NCBI GenBank assembly: GCA_046483315.1
Contig: JAWODJ010000075.1
Location: 1 to 64,000, forward strand
Origin: PXAP01 sp046483315
Lineage (GTDB): Bacteria > Bacteroidota > Bacteroidia > Bacteroidales > PUMT01
Length of the DNA: 64,000 nt
Direction: 5' to 3'
The notes beneath the pieces were generated by a model that saw only the letters and a list, made by a program, of their open reading frames with translations, did no database searches and was not told where the DNA came from. Of the stretch, positions 32,229 through 41,944 are shown one piece after another (position 1 is the first letter of the stretch; each line of letters starts with the position of its first letter). Made by a program: the position numbers and the translations under genes.

Positions 32229-33161
32229 TTATTTTTCAGCAATTTTTTCAATGGCCCAGATGGTCAGATAACCTGAAACCATGAGTAAAAGAGCAATTAT
32301 TACCTCACCGGATAATGTATCGGGAAGATATCTCTGATAATTTTCTATCAACGGACTGCCATCCGGTTTTGTAATTAAATTTCCCAGTTCATCAAATCTG
32401 TAAACCGGACTTTTCCATGGCCATAAAAGTAAAAGGGAGCCTGCAATAAAACCTGTAAGTACTGACAGGGTATAATCTTTGAATTTTTTAAATATCCATG
32501 AAAGAAAATGAGAAAACAACAAAAGGCCCAGAACAATCCCTGCAAATACAGGTAGCAAAATATCTATTCTCAGTTCATTTATTGCCTCTATAGCTACCAG
32601 TTCATAATTTCCCATTAGCAAAAGAATAAATGAACCGGAAAGGCCGGGAAGAATCATGCTGCATACTGCAGCCATCCCGCACAACACCAGGTACAAAATA
32701 CTGTCATTACCTTCTGCGGGACTCAAAGTAGATATCCACGCTGCCAGTGCAGCTCCCGAGACAAACATAAACACGACGGGCAGTGTCCATTTATGAACAC
32801 TTTTTCCAACAAAATATACCGATGCAAGAATAAGTCCAAAAAAATATGCCCATATATACACCGGAAAATTATGGAACAGATAACCCAGAATTCTTGCAAG
32901 GGTAAACACACTTATTAATGCTCCGGAAAAAACAGCAAACAGAAATGTTAAATTTATATGAGCTGCAAATTCTCTGAACTTTCCCCTTACCAGTAATGAA
33001 AAAGCAATATGATCAACAGATCTGAGTGAATGGATCAATTTCTCAAAAATACCGGTTATTAGTGCTATGGTTCCCCCGGAAACACCGGGAATCACATTTG
33101 CCGCACCTACAGCAAAACCTTTAATTGTCAGTATAACGTATTCCCTGAGATTATTATGCAT
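32229..33161 (-). CDS. DUF368 family undecaprenyl-phosphate recycling transporter (PopT-like)
   Basis: The 310-residue protein has about 8-9 membrane segments and the family motif NVIPGVSGGTIALITGIFEKLI near residue 25, with a second PGLSGSFILLLMG near residue 174. DUF368 proteins are reported to flip undecaprenyl phosphate back across the membrane, so this one may serve peptidoglycan and polysaccharide synthesis. It is a single gene with no obvious operon partner. Confidence 0.9.
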   Translation of the reverse strand: MHNNLREYVILTIKGFAVGAANVIPGVSGGTIALITGIFEKLIHSLRSVDHIAFSLLVRGKFREFAAHINLTFLFAVFSGALISVFTLARILGYLFHNFPVYIWAYFFGLILASVYFVGKSVHKWTLPVVFMFVSGAALAAWISTLSPAEGNDSILYLVLCGMAAVCSMILPGLSGSFILLLMGNYELVAIEAINELRIDILLPVFAGIVLGLLLFSHFLSWIFKKFKDYTLSVLTGFIAGSLLLLWPWKSPVYRFDELGNLITKPDGSPLIENYQRYLPDTLSGEVIIALLLMVSGYLTIWAIEKIAEK

Positions 33162-33248
33162 AATTATATATTAAACATACAAAGACATATAGCTCTTATT
33201 AAATGCATATTAAGCTATATATTCTAAAGTGTTTATTTAAATATAAAA

Positions 33249-34022
33249 TCACTGTTGAAGTGAATCAGGAAGGAAGTCCTTTATTGTATCACCCCTGAGC
33301 CCGAGTCGCAGGGTCTCCATTGCAAAAACTTCACCAGGAGCAATATTGCCCAGGTTAACATTGGCACCCAGCATTTTAATAAAATAGACCTGCTGATTTT
33401 TCAAAGGGGCTTCCCAGATAATATCCCGGTGATTAATATTTTTTGTGATGTCCCTTACCAGCTCTACATTAGCCGAGCCATCCGGATTATATATACCTAT
33501 GGTTCCGCTTTCCCTGGCTTCGGCAATAACCTTCCATGAACCGGCATTAAGTTCAGCCTGCATCATATTCACCCATTTTTCAACTGGTATGATGACTCCC
33601 GCAAGCTTCGACCCCACCTCTGATAATACCTGGAATTCATGTGTGAGGATTTCTATACATTCAAGCTTTTTATCATGATCAATATCCACCGTTCCGTCTG
33701 AAACCTCAACAAGATCAAGATCACAGGAAGAGACAAACTCCCTGAAATGATCAAACATATCGCGCACATAAAAAAGTTCAAAAAGTGTACCACCAAAATA
33801 AGGCCTTATTTTTCCGTCCCGGTAAACTTTTAGCTTATCCTTAAGATCCTTTGTAATTAGTGCAGTGCCAAACCCAAGCTTAACAAAATCAGTAAAATCA
33901 CCTGATGATTTAACAAATTCTTCAGCTTCCCTGACGCTAAGGCCCTTATCCATCATCATGGTAATACCGTTATCTCTTGGTTTACTTAAACGATTGGGAA
34001 TGTAGGGTATATTATAATTCAT
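33249..34022 (-). CDS. Phosphosulfolactate synthase (ComA family)
   Basis: The sequence NGITMMMDKGLSVREAEEFVKSSGDFTDFVKLGFGTALI...VYRDGKIRPYFGGTLFELFYVR fits the ComA TIM barrel. ComA joins sulfite and phosphoenolpyruvate to form (2R)-phospho-3-sulfolactate, the first step of coenzyme M synthesis in archaea and of other sulfonates in bacteria. EVSDGTVDIDHDKKLECIEIL carries the metal site. It lies 27 bases downstream of a TPR protein gene and is probably co-transcribed. No comB or comC homologue is in the window, so the sulfonate product here is open. Confidence 0.88.
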   Translation of the reverse strand: MNYNIPYIPNRLSKPRDNGITMMMDKGLSVREAEEFVKSSGDFTDFVKLGFGTALITKDLKDKLKVYRDGKIRPYFGGTLFELFYVRDMFDHFREFVSSCDLDLVEVSDGTVDIDHDKKLECIEILTHEFQVLSEVGSKLAGVIIPVEKWVNMMQAELNAGSWKVIAEARESGTIGIYNPDGSANVELVRDITKNINHRDIIWEAPLKNQQVYFIKMLGANVNLGNIAPGEVFAMETLRLGLRGDTIKDFLPDSLQQ

Positions 34023-34049
34023 ATAAATTAATTATTTAACATTTCCCTG

Positions 34050-35462
34050 TTATGTTTTATTGAATGTTTTTAATAGGTCTTTTACCGATTTAATCCTGGC
34101 AGCTTCCGGATAGTATTTTAAAAAATCATTATGTGCCTCATAATCCAGCGAAAGGGCAATTCTGAGAAAATGATCAGCTTTTTCACCATCATTGTTCATA
34201 AGAGAATATGCTGCCAGCCTGTAATTAAACAGCGCAATGCCCGGATTAATGCCCGATGCTTCAGTAAGTACCTGAACAGCCATATCATAGTCCTTAAACT
34301 GAAGGAAAGTTTCAGCAAGGTTGATCCATGAGTCAAAATCCCCCGGATCAAATTTTACAGCTTTCCTGTATGAATTAATCGCATCCACCGGCCGGCCGAG
34401 TTTAATATATATATTTCCCAGCGAATACCAGTATTCAGAGCTGTCCGGGAAAAGCTCTATTGCTTTCTCAACATAACACAGGCTTTTGTTATATTCTCCT
34501 TTGGCAAACATAACCATACCTCTTCCAAGCCATGCATCAGCATAATCAGGGTTAACAGACAGGCTTTTACGATAATACTTCAGTGCTTCATCCCACAATT
34601 CAATTTTTTCATAACATTCACCGATATAACATATAACCTGTTCATTATTCTCTTCCAGATATAAAAGTTCCTTGTAAACGGTTATAGCGGACTTGTAGTT
34701 GCCGCTGTTAGCCAAAGTATTGGCCTTGTTAAAATATGCCGATGAATATTCCTCATCCAGAGATATGGCAAAATCATAAGCTTCTATTGCTTTGTCGTAA
34801 TTCTCCATTCTGTTATAAATGACTCCCATATTGTACCAGACATTTTCGGAGAACGGATCTTTATCCAGATATCTGTTGTAAAAATCAAGGGCCTTGTCAA
34901 GCTTGTCAATCCTCTCGTAACAATAGGCAATATCATATATGTAAGACAAATTACCGGGTTCCAGATCATATGCCTGAAAAAGATATCTTAAAGCCAGTGT
35001 GAAATGACTTTGCTGCTCAAAGGCTATAGCTATATTAAACAGAATATCTTCTTTGGCTTCGTCAGTTAACATTACAGCCTTATTAAAATACTTTACGGCA
35101 TCTTTAGCCTGACCTAAAAGATTTAATGCCATTCCCTTTGTAAAATGGACCTCCGGGTTATTAAACTCTATCTTTTCAATTGTATTCAGAATATTGAGAG
35201 ATTCCAGGGGCTGCGATTTATCATTTAAAATTACCGCCATTTTTAAACGGATGGATGTAGATGACGGGTGAAGGTTTATTGCATGCTGTGTGGCATTATA
35301 GGCACGGTTGGATTTTCCCTGTCCCATATAATGATCAATAATTTCCTCAAATTCATCTACATCAAAATAATACCTGGCGCTTTGGCTGACCATTTCCTCG
35401 TAACGCCTCATCAGGTTAACAAAACCATTGTCACTATAGTAACGATCTTTTTCTTCACTCAT
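34050..35462 (-). CDS. TPR-repeat protein
   Basis: The 470-residue protein is a string of about ten TPR units (e.g. VWYNMGVIYNRMENYDKAIEAYDFAISLDEEYSSAYFNKANTLANSGNYKSAI), each 34 residues, starting near residue 50. There is no signal peptide. TPR proteins are scaffolds for protein-protein binding; the partner is unknown. It forms a likely operon with the phosphosulfolactate synthase gene. A 6-bp inverted repeat (TTCACT/AGTGAA, 35525-35539) lies upstream. Confidence 0.88.
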   Translation of the reverse strand: MSEEKDRYYSDNGFVNLMRRYEEMVSQSARYYFDVDEFEEIIDHYMGQGKSNRAYNATQHAINLHPSSTSIRLKMAVILNDKSQPLESLNILNTIEKIEFNNPEVHFTKGMALNLLGQAKDAVKYFNKAVMLTDEAKEDILFNIAIAFEQQSHFTLALRYLFQAYDLEPGNLSYIYDIAYCYERIDKLDKALDFYNRYLDKDPFSENVWYNMGVIYNRMENYDKAIEAYDFAISLDEEYSSAYFNKANTLANSGNYKSAITVYKELLYLEENNEQVICYIGECYEKIELWDEALKYYRKSLSVNPDYADAWLGRGMVMFAKGEYNKSLCYVEKAIELFPDSSEYWYSLGNIYIKLGRPVDAINSYRKAVKFDPGDFDSWINLAETFLQFKDYDMAVQVLTEASGINPGIALFNYRLAAYSLMNNDGEKADHFLRIALSLDYEAHNDFLKYYPEAARIKSVKDLLKTFNKT

Positions 35463-35771
35463 AATACCGGACTGTCAATCTGCGAAGTTAATAATTATAA
35501 TTAAAGCTTTTACATATTTCCATTTTCACTTTGAGTGAATCGTATACTATTAATTATAAGATACTTACCTATTCCGATCAAACTAAAAAACAGTGTAATA
35601 TTACTTCATAGTACAAATATGCAATAACCTGATCAGATATTAATTTGTTTTTTTCAACAATTAATAAACAACCGGATTATTTATTAATTTTTGTATTTAC
35701 AGGATTATTGCTTTATTTTGTTTTAATTACAGATGTTTCCGGCAACAACTATTTATAATTAATTTAATAAT
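35463..35771. other. Spacer between divergent TPR and coiled-coil genes
   Basis: This AT-rich spacer serves two divergent genes. It contains TTCACT-TTG-AGTGAA (35525-35539), a perfect 6-bp palindrome, and near-consensus promoter elements (TTTTTG then about 20 bases then TATTTTG, ending near 35732) for the plus-strand gene. No gene or RNA is supported. Confidence 0.4.
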
Positions 35772-36674
35772 ATGGAAAATTTCAGGGAAAAACGACTTGA
35801 GCGGCAGTTAAAATCACAACAAAGCACCAGTATCGTAATTGGTGTTATTCTGCTGCTTTCGATACTCGGCAATGTCTTCCTGTTTGTGAGAAACGGTACG
35901 GTTAATAATGAAAAAGAAGAGCTTATAATTGAAAATGACGCCCTGTTAACTGATAAACAGATGGTAGAAGAAAAAAACACACAACTGCAGGCGGATATTC
36001 AGGAATTAAATGAACAAATAAATGTTGTAAGGGAGAGTGCAGCTGCCCTCCAGGCAGAAATACAGGCAAGAGATTCAAGGATTGCCCGCCTTCGTAACCA
36101 GGTAGCCGAAATTGAACAACTTCGCATACAAGTAGCAGAACTTGAACTGCTTAAGGAGGAATTCCGGGAGATTGAACAGGAAAGGCAAAACTTGCTGACA
36201 GAATTACAGGATCTTGGAGAAAAGCTATCAAAACTGAAGGAACAAAATGATTCCCTGACCGGAAAAATTGATGATGCAGCAAATCTGAAGGCATATAACA
36301 TATGTGTGCACAATTTTCGGGACAGATGGCTGGGAAGACCTGTTGAAATGGAAGTTGCACGCAGAGTTAACCGCACTATGGTAAGTTTTGAGATAAACGG
36401 AAATATTCTGGTAGAACCGGAACAAAAAGATATTCACCTGCTGATGATCGATCCGGGAGGAAATGTTGTAAACCCCTCCGTTGAAACATTCACCATTGCC
36501 GAAACAGGCAGAACAAGTAATTTTACCGAATATACAAGCATTCAGTATAACCGCAGACCGGTTCCGTTAAATTTCACGATAACGCATGAAGATAAACTTG
36601 ATTCAGGGACATTCAGAATGGAAGTATACATTGACGGAGTAAATTCAGGAATCCAGGAATTTAATCTTGAATAG
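35772..36674 (+). CDS. Membrane-anchored coiled-coil protein
   Basis: Residues 17-40 (TSIVIGVILLLSILGNVFLFV) form one membrane anchor. Residues about 50-175 form a long coiled coil (QADIQELNEQINVVRESAAALQAEIQARDSRIARLRNQVAEI). The C-terminal 125 residues (AYNICVHNFRDRWLGRPVEMEVARRVNRTMVSFEINGNILVEPEQKDIHLLMI...) are a beta-rich domain not recognised. The layout resembles divisome or envelope scaffold proteins. It probably sits on the periplasmic face. Function unknown. Confidence 0.75.
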   Translation: MENFREKRLERQLKSQQSTSIVIGVILLLSILGNVFLFVRNGTVNNEKEELIIENDALLTDKQMVEEKNTQLQADIQELNEQINVVRESAAALQAEIQARDSRIARLRNQVAEIEQLRIQVAELELLKEEFREIEQERQNLLTELQDLGEKLSKLKEQNDSLTGKIDDAANLKAYNICVHNFRDRWLGRPVEMEVARRVNRTMVSFEINGNILVEPEQKDIHLLMIDPGGNVVNPSVETFTIAETGRTSNFTEYTSIQYNRRPVPLNFTITHEDKLDSGTFRMEVYIDGVNSGIQEFNLE

Positions 36675-36751
36675 CTCCTGTAACAAGAGAATTTTATTTA
36701 GGTAAGAAATATTATAACGCTTTAAATCAGGCTTAAATATAAATTAAATAT

Positions 36752-37633
36752 TTATTGGTAAATTTCTTTCCTTGCAGCTTTTACCGTGTTGTTAAGCAGT
36801 GTTATTATTGTCATCGGGCCCACACCCCCGGGTACCGGAGTTATAAAGCTGCATTTGGGAGCAACTTCATCAAATTTGACATCCCCAAGCAATTTCCAGC
36901 CGGATTTTGTTTTGTCTGATTTAACCCTTGTGATACCTACATCAATTACAACAGCACCATCTTTTACCATTTTGGCAGTTACAAACTCTGACTTCCCCAT
37001 GGCTACTATCAGAATATCGGCCGTTCGGCATACATCATCCAGGTCTTTTGTCCTGCTGTGACAAAGAGTAACCGTTGCATCACCGGGATAACCCTTGCGG
37101 GCCATAAGTACAGCCATCGGTTTTCCGACTATGTTGCTCCTTCCGACTATTACGCAATGCTTTCCTGATGTTTCGATGCCGTATCTTTTAATCAGCTCAA
37201 GTATTCCACCAGGTGTTGCTGATATATATGAAGGCTGATCTATAAAAAGCCTCCCTGCATTTACCGGATGAAACCCGTCCACATCCTTTTCCACCTTAAT
37301 TCTTTCAATAACCTTTTCTTCCGAAATATGGGAAGGCAGAGGCAATTGTACAATTAATCCGTCAATATCGTCATTTTGGTTTATCTCGTCAATTTTCTCA
37401 AGAAGTTTATTTTCCTGCACCTTTTCTTCCATCCTTACCAGGGTGGATTTAAACCCTACCTGATCACAGGCCTTTACCTTATGTGAAACATAAGTTTCAC
37501 TGGCACCGTCACTGCCTATAATAACTGCAGCCAGGTGAGGCACCTTGCCACCGGATTTCTTAATATCCAGAACAGTGGCGGCAAGTTCTTCCTTCATCTG
37601 CGAAGATATTTTTTTTCCATCAAGTAAAACCAT
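36752..37633 (-). CDS. folD: Methylenetetrahydrofolate dehydrogenase/cyclohydrolase
   Basis: FolD converts methylene-THF to formyl-THF in one-carbon metabolism. The sequence has YVSHKVKACDQVGF with the catalytic YxxxK, GLIVQLPLP, HCVIVGRSNIVGKPMA (Rossmann), and PVPGGVGPMTI at the C-terminus. Length (293 aa) is normal. It lies 39 bases downstream of ffh on the same strand, so the two may be co-transcribed. Confidence 0.95.
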   Translation of the reverse strand: MVLLDGKKISSQMKEELAATVLDIKKSGGKVPHLAAVIIGSDGASETYVSHKVKACDQVGFKSTLVRMEEKVQENKLLEKIDEINQNDDIDGLIVQLPLPSHISEEKVIERIKVEKDVDGFHPVNAGRLFIDQPSYISATPGGILELIKRYGIETSGKHCVIVGRSNIVGKPMAVLMARKGYPGDATVTLCHSRTKDLDDVCRTADILIVAMGKSEFVTAKMVKDGAVVIDVGITRVKSDKTKSGWKLLGDVKFDEVAPKCSFITPVPGGVGPMTIITLLNNTVKAARKEIYQ

Positions 37634-37672
37634 GACAAATAAGATATTATTTAATTAATATAAAGCTATTAT

Positions 37673-39007
37673 TTAACGTCCCATCATCGGCATATCCTTC
37701 ATCATTTTCCCTCCTTTTTTGCCACTGGTCATCATCTTCATCATTTTACGGGTTTCATCAAACTGTTTTATCAGCCTGTTCACCTCCTGTATGGTTGTAC
37801 CGCTCCCATCGGCAATTCTTTTTCTTCTGCTTCCGTTGATAATTGCAGGGTTGTTTCTTTCATCGGGAGTCATTGATTTTATAATTGCTTCAATTCCCTT
37901 AAATGCATCATCATCAATATCAAGATTTTTCATTGCCTTGCCGACACCGGGTATCATACCGGCAAGTTCCTTCAGATTGCCCATCTTTTTGATCTGTTGT
38001 ATCTGGGAAATAAAATCATCAAAGTTGAACTGATTTTTTGCTATCTTCTTATGCAGTTTTCTTGATTCGGCTTCATCAAACTGTTCCTGAGCACGTTCCA
38101 CCAAAGTCACTATATCTCCCATACCCAGGATCCGGTCAGCCATTCTTTCAGGGTGAAACACATCAATGGCATCCGGCTTTTCGCCTGAACCTATAAATTT
38201 TATCGGTTTATTGACTACGGAACGTATTGAGAGCGCCGCACCTCCCCTAGTATCACCATCCATCTTTGTAAGAACAACGCCATCAAAATCAAGCCTGTCA
38301 TTAAAAGCTTTTGCAGTATTTACCGCATCCTGTCCGGTCATGGCATCCACAACGAACAGTATCTCATGAGGTTCAACAGCCTTTTTTACGGAAGCAATCT
38401 CGTTCATCATCTGTTCATCCACTGCGAGCCTTCCCGCAGTATCAATTACAACAAGGTTATATCCCTGTTGCCTTGCATATTTAACGGCTGCCCTGGCAAT
38501 TTTTACTGGCTGCTGATTCCCCTCCTCCGTATATACAGGAACATCAACCTGCTCCCCGAGTATCTTAAGCTGTTCTATAGCAGCAGGACGATATACGTCA
38601 CCGGCCACCAGAAGTGGACTTTTTCCTTTTTTTGATTTAAGGAAATTGGCAAGCTTGGCTGAAAATGTAGTCTTGCCTGACCCCTGGAGACCTGCAATCA
38701 GTATGATTGCAGGATTTGGCTTAATATTGACATCTTCCATCTCCCCTCCCATAAGGGAAGCAAGCTCATCATGAACAATCTTGACAAGCATTTCACCGGG
38801 TTTTACAGATGCAAGAACATTTTGTCCAAGAGCCTTTTCCTTAACCGTATCAGTAAAATTTTTGGCTATCTTATAGTTAACATCGGCATCAAGAAGCGCC
38901 CTTCTCACCTCTTTCAGGGTTTCTGCCACGTTTATTTCAGAAATAGTGCCCTCACCCTTCAGAAGTTTAAAGGAACGTTCAAGCTTTTCAGTAAGGTTTT
39001 CAAACAT
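37673..39007 (-). CDS. ffh: Signal recognition particle protein Ffh
   Basis: The SRP54-type GTPase has the N domain (MFENLTEKLERSFKLLKGEGTISEINVAETLKEVRRALLDADVN), the G1 loop GLQGSGKTTF near residue 108, DTAGRLAVDEQMM near 188, TKMDGDTRGGAALS near 248, and a methionine-rich M domain from 300, ending KKGGKMMKDMPMMGR. It binds 4.5S RNA and signal sequences and directs membrane protein insertion. Promoter-like elements lie just upstream. Length is normal. Confidence 0.96.
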   Translation of the reverse strand: MFENLTEKLERSFKLLKGEGTISEINVAETLKEVRRALLDADVNYKIAKNFTDTVKEKALGQNVLASVKPGEMLVKIVHDELASLMGGEMEDVNIKPNPAIILIAGLQGSGKTTFSAKLANFLKSKKGKSPLLVAGDVYRPAAIEQLKILGEQVDVPVYTEEGNQQPVKIARAAVKYARQQGYNLVVIDTAGRLAVDEQMMNEIASVKKAVEPHEILFVVDAMTGQDAVNTAKAFNDRLDFDGVVLTKMDGDTRGGAALSIRSVVNKPIKFIGSGEKPDAIDVFHPERMADRILGMGDIVTLVERAQEQFDEAESRKLHKKIAKNQFNFDDFISQIQQIKKMGNLKELAGMIPGVGKAMKNLDIDDDAFKGIEAIIKSMTPDERNNPAIINGSRRKRIADGSGTTIQEVNRLIKQFDETRKMMKMMTSGKKGGKMMKDMPMMGR

Positions 39008-39035
39008 TTGAAATCATTTTTATCTGTTAATTCCA

Positions 39036-39066
39036 CAAAAATAATTAATATAACCGCGTTTGCCAA
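39036..39066 (-). promoter_or_regulatory. Candidate Bacteroidota promoter for ffh
   Basis: On the minus strand TATTTTTG (39043-39036) fits TAnnTTTG exactly. TTGG at 39066-39063 is 19 bases upstream, a partial -33 match. It lies 29 bases upstream of ffh. Confidence 0.55.
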
Positions 39067-39154
39067 TTTTTATCTCCCCGGGAGACAATCAATTATCCCC
39101 TTAACGGGGAAAACGGGGCCACATTATTAATAATTCAGAAGAACAAGGTTTTCC

Positions 39155-40945
39155 CTACATCTTATCAGGAACTTCAATTCCCAGCAGCCCCATACCCTTT
39201 TTTATCACACTGCCGGTCAATTCAGTCAGTAACAGCCGGAAATTCCTCGAAGCCATGTTTGATTCCCTGATAACAGGATGGTCATGATAAAACTGGTTAT
39301 ATTCCTTTGCCATATCATATACAAGATTTGCTATAAGAGCCGGACTGCAGCTTCTTCCCGCTTCCCTGACAACCAGGGGAAAATCATGAATCAATGCAGC
39401 CACACGTGTCTCCTTCCCGCTTAAAGAAATATCCTGTAATTCATAATCACCGGTTGCAATACCCTGCTCTTCAGCTTTCCTGAGCAATGAACATATTCTG
39501 GCATACGTATACTGGATAAAGGGTCCGGTATTGCCGTTAAAATCGATCGATTCTTCGGGATTAAAAACCATGTTTTTTTTAGGATCCACTTTTAATATGA
39601 AATATTTCAATGCCCCCATCCCGATGGTTTTTACAATTTCCTCCCTTTCACCTTCATTCAGTCCGTCAAGCTTGCCAAGCTCCAGCGAAAGTCTGCCGGC
39701 TGTCTCTGTCATTTCATCAATCAGATTATCGGCATCCACAACTTTACCCTCACGGGATTTCATTTTACCCGAAGGAAGCTCCACCATGCCATAGGATATA
39801 TGCTCAATGGAACGGGCCCAGTCATAACCAAGCTCATCAAGTATTAAGGAAAGCACTTTAAAGTGATAATCCTGCTCATTGCCAACAACATAATACATTT
39901 TATCAGCATTGTAATCCTTCTGCCTCAAAACAGCAGTCCCCAAATCCTGTGTAATATAAACAGATGTTCCGTCTGAGCGAAGCAATAACTTCTCATCCAG
40001 TCCCCTGTCAGTAAGATCAGCCCAGACTGATCCGTCCTCTTTTTTCTTTAAAACTGACCTGTTCAGTCCGTCCTCTACAATTTTTTTTCCCTCGTGATAT
40101 GTTTCAGACTCATAATATATTTTGTCAAAAGAAACTCCGAGTCTTTTATAGGTTACATCAAACCCGTCATAAACCCATCCGTTCATACGTTTCCACAGGT
40201 CCGTCACCTCCGGGTCATCCGATTCCCATTTTCTGAGCATCTCACGGGCTTCTTCAATAAGCGGGGCTTCCATCCTGGCCTGATCCTCTTTCATGCCCCC
40301 CTTAACAAGTGAATCCACTTCCTTCCTGTATTCTTTTTCAAACATAACATACATATCACCCACAAAGTGGTCACCTTTTATACCTGTATTATCCGGAGTC
40401 CTGTTATTGCCCCATTTTTGCCAGGCAAGCATGGTTTTACAGATATGTATTCCACGGTCATTGACAAGGTTAACCTTTTTTACTTCCTTTCCATTGGCTT
40501 CAATTATTCTGGAAATACTGTATCCTAAAAGATTATTGCGTATATGACCGAGATGAAGGGGCTTATTTGTATTTGGAGATGAAAACTCAACCAGGACAGT
40601 TTCCCTTTTATCGTGCTGTTTGACAAATCCATAGTCAGTATTTGCAGCAGATTCCTTTATAAACCGCGTCCAGTAAGAAGATTCAAGTACAAGATTAAGA
40701 AAACCCTTTATTACATTATAATCAGTAACTTCCGGTAAAGAACTGAGATAATTTCCAAGTTCCTCTCCTGCTTCAGCAGGGGATTTTTTCATAAGCCTGA
40801 TAAGAGGGAACACCACCAGGGTTACATCACCCCTGAACTCTTTTCTGGTTTTCTGAAGCTGTATAAGTGAACTGTCAGGCTCAGGAAGGTTCTTTTGGGC
40901 AAAAAAACCCTTAACGGCAACGGCAATTATATTTTCAATTCTCAT
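39155..40945 (-). CDS. argS: Arginyl-tRNA synthetase
   Basis: A class I aminoacyl-tRNA synthetase of 596 residues with the HIGH-type motif HLGHIRNNLLG near residue 132 (EFSSPNTNKPLHLGH), the KMSKS-type loop GKMKSREGKVV near 390, and DALR C-terminal domain features (DFPLVVREAGRSCSPALIANLVYDMAKEYNQFY). It charges tRNA-Arg. TATCTTTG (40991-40984) gives a -7 element upstream, though no clear -33 is seen. Confidence 0.96.
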   Translation of the reverse strand: MRIENIIAVAVKGFFAQKNLPEPDSSLIQLQKTRKEFRGDVTLVVFPLIRLMKKSPAEAGEELGNYLSSLPEVTDYNVIKGFLNLVLESSYWTRFIKESAANTDYGFVKQHDKRETVLVEFSSPNTNKPLHLGHIRNNLLGYSISRIIEANGKEVKKVNLVNDRGIHICKTMLAWQKWGNNRTPDNTGIKGDHFVGDMYVMFEKEYRKEVDSLVKGGMKEDQARMEAPLIEEAREMLRKWESDDPEVTDLWKRMNGWVYDGFDVTYKRLGVSFDKIYYESETYHEGKKIVEDGLNRSVLKKKEDGSVWADLTDRGLDEKLLLRSDGTSVYITQDLGTAVLRQKDYNADKMYYVVGNEQDYHFKVLSLILDELGYDWARSIEHISYGMVELPSGKMKSREGKVVDADNLIDEMTETAGRLSLELGKLDGLNEGEREEIVKTIGMGALKYFILKVDPKKNMVFNPEESIDFNGNTGPFIQYTYARICSLLRKAEEQGIATGDYELQDISLSGKETRVAALIHDFPLVVREAGRSCSPALIANLVYDMAKEYNQFYHDHPVIRESNMASRNFRLLLTELTGSVIKKGMGLLGIEVPDKM

Positions 40946-41097
40946 TGGAACAGGCTGAAATCAATTGGCATTATTAAAAAATGCAAAGATAAAAAGAAAC
41001 CCTGTAAATCCATCCTGAATTATCAGGGAGGAATACAAATCATAACTGTCCAGTGTACATAAAAGATTACCTGGCAATATCTCTTTAAAATAAAAAA

Positions 41098-41118
41098 GGC
41101 CGTCCCTTAAAGACAGCC
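41098..41118 (-). terminator. Rho-independent terminator of the WMx5W gene
   Basis: On the minus strand GGCTGTC and GACGGCC form a 7-bp stem with one G-T pair and the loop TTTAAGG, followed directly by TTTTTTATTTT. It lies 27 bases after the stop of the 41145 gene. Confidence 0.8.
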
Positions 41119-41144
41119 TCCGCCTCCGATATATATTTCTTAAT

Positions 41145-41633
41145 TCAGACTCCTGTATTCCATCTTCCGGTATCTTTCATCCAGTCATACAAATTGATAG
41201 TATTCATATTCCTTCTATATCTGTCAATTTCAGCACAATCAGGCATTTGTTTAATATTCCACCGCTCAAAGTTTAACATCCAGTCTTCCACCTCAGGTGC
41301 TTCTTCATAAACCGTCTCGTTAAAGTCCGCTTCAAACACGAATGAATTCCAGTAAGATGCATTCATCATCCAGTCCTCAATCTCAATACTGCTCTCATCT
41401 ATATAATCTTCAAATGAATACCAGTATGTTATATCATGCATCCAGTTCTCAATACCGGTTTCCGTTTCAGTTTCATAGTCCGCATAAAATTCCACAATAA
41501 CCCTGGTAATTTCTTCTTCACCGATTATTTCTCCAGTCCCGTTATGTGCATAAAGACTGGTAAAGCTCAGAAGTGTTGCAAATATTAATGCACTTAAGTA
41601 ATTTTTGTTCAGGTAAGTTTTTACAGTTTTCAT
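41145..41633 (-). CDS. Small secreted protein with four WMx5W repeats
   Basis: The 162-residue protein has a signal peptide (residues 1-29, cleavage near YAH). Four repeats match [DN]-W-M-x4-[YR]-W-[YN]: ENWMHDITYWYS (62-73), EDWMMNASYWNS (86-97), EDWMLNFERWNI (116-127) and YDWMKDTGRWNT (149-160). The spacing between the conserved Trp-Met and Trp is exactly the same in all four. The rest is acidic. Such WM-repeat proteins occur in Bacteroidota with no known role. It has its own terminator, and no obvious operon partner. A cell-surface adhesive or binding role is a guess. Confidence 0.75.
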   Translation of the reverse strand: MKTVKTYLNKNYLSALIFATLLSFTSLYAHNGTGEIIGEEEITRVIVEFYADYETETETGIENWMHDITYWYSFEDYIDESSIEIEDWMMNASYWNSFVFEADFNETVYEEAPEVEDWMLNFERWNIKQMPDCAEIDRYRRNMNTINLYDWMKDTGRWNTGV

Positions 41634-41944
41634 TTTTATTTATATTTTAAAGTAAGTTATTTTTTATGTTATTCTGACATTGTAATTATAACTGATAAAC
41701 AGATATAAATTCTTTTTGTTCAAAAAAATAATACTTAAAGTTAAACAAAAAACAATTTTAATTCCTGTTAGTGCAAAAATAAGCATTATAAACGTTACTT
41801 AGAATCTTTTTAAATAAGTTTAACAAACCTTACAATACAGGTCTTATATTGACTTTTGCATTATTCTTGCATTTAATCTATTTTATCTGCTATTTTGTCT
41901 GATCAAAACAGAGACTGAAACCTTCCAGTTAACAAGATGATATA
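41634..41944. other. AT-rich spacer
   Basis: This spacer serves the divergent WMx5W and glycosyltransferase genes. A minus-strand -7 (TATTTTTG, 41781-41774) is present for the WMx5W gene without a clear -33. No gene or RNA was recognised. Confidence 0.4.
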
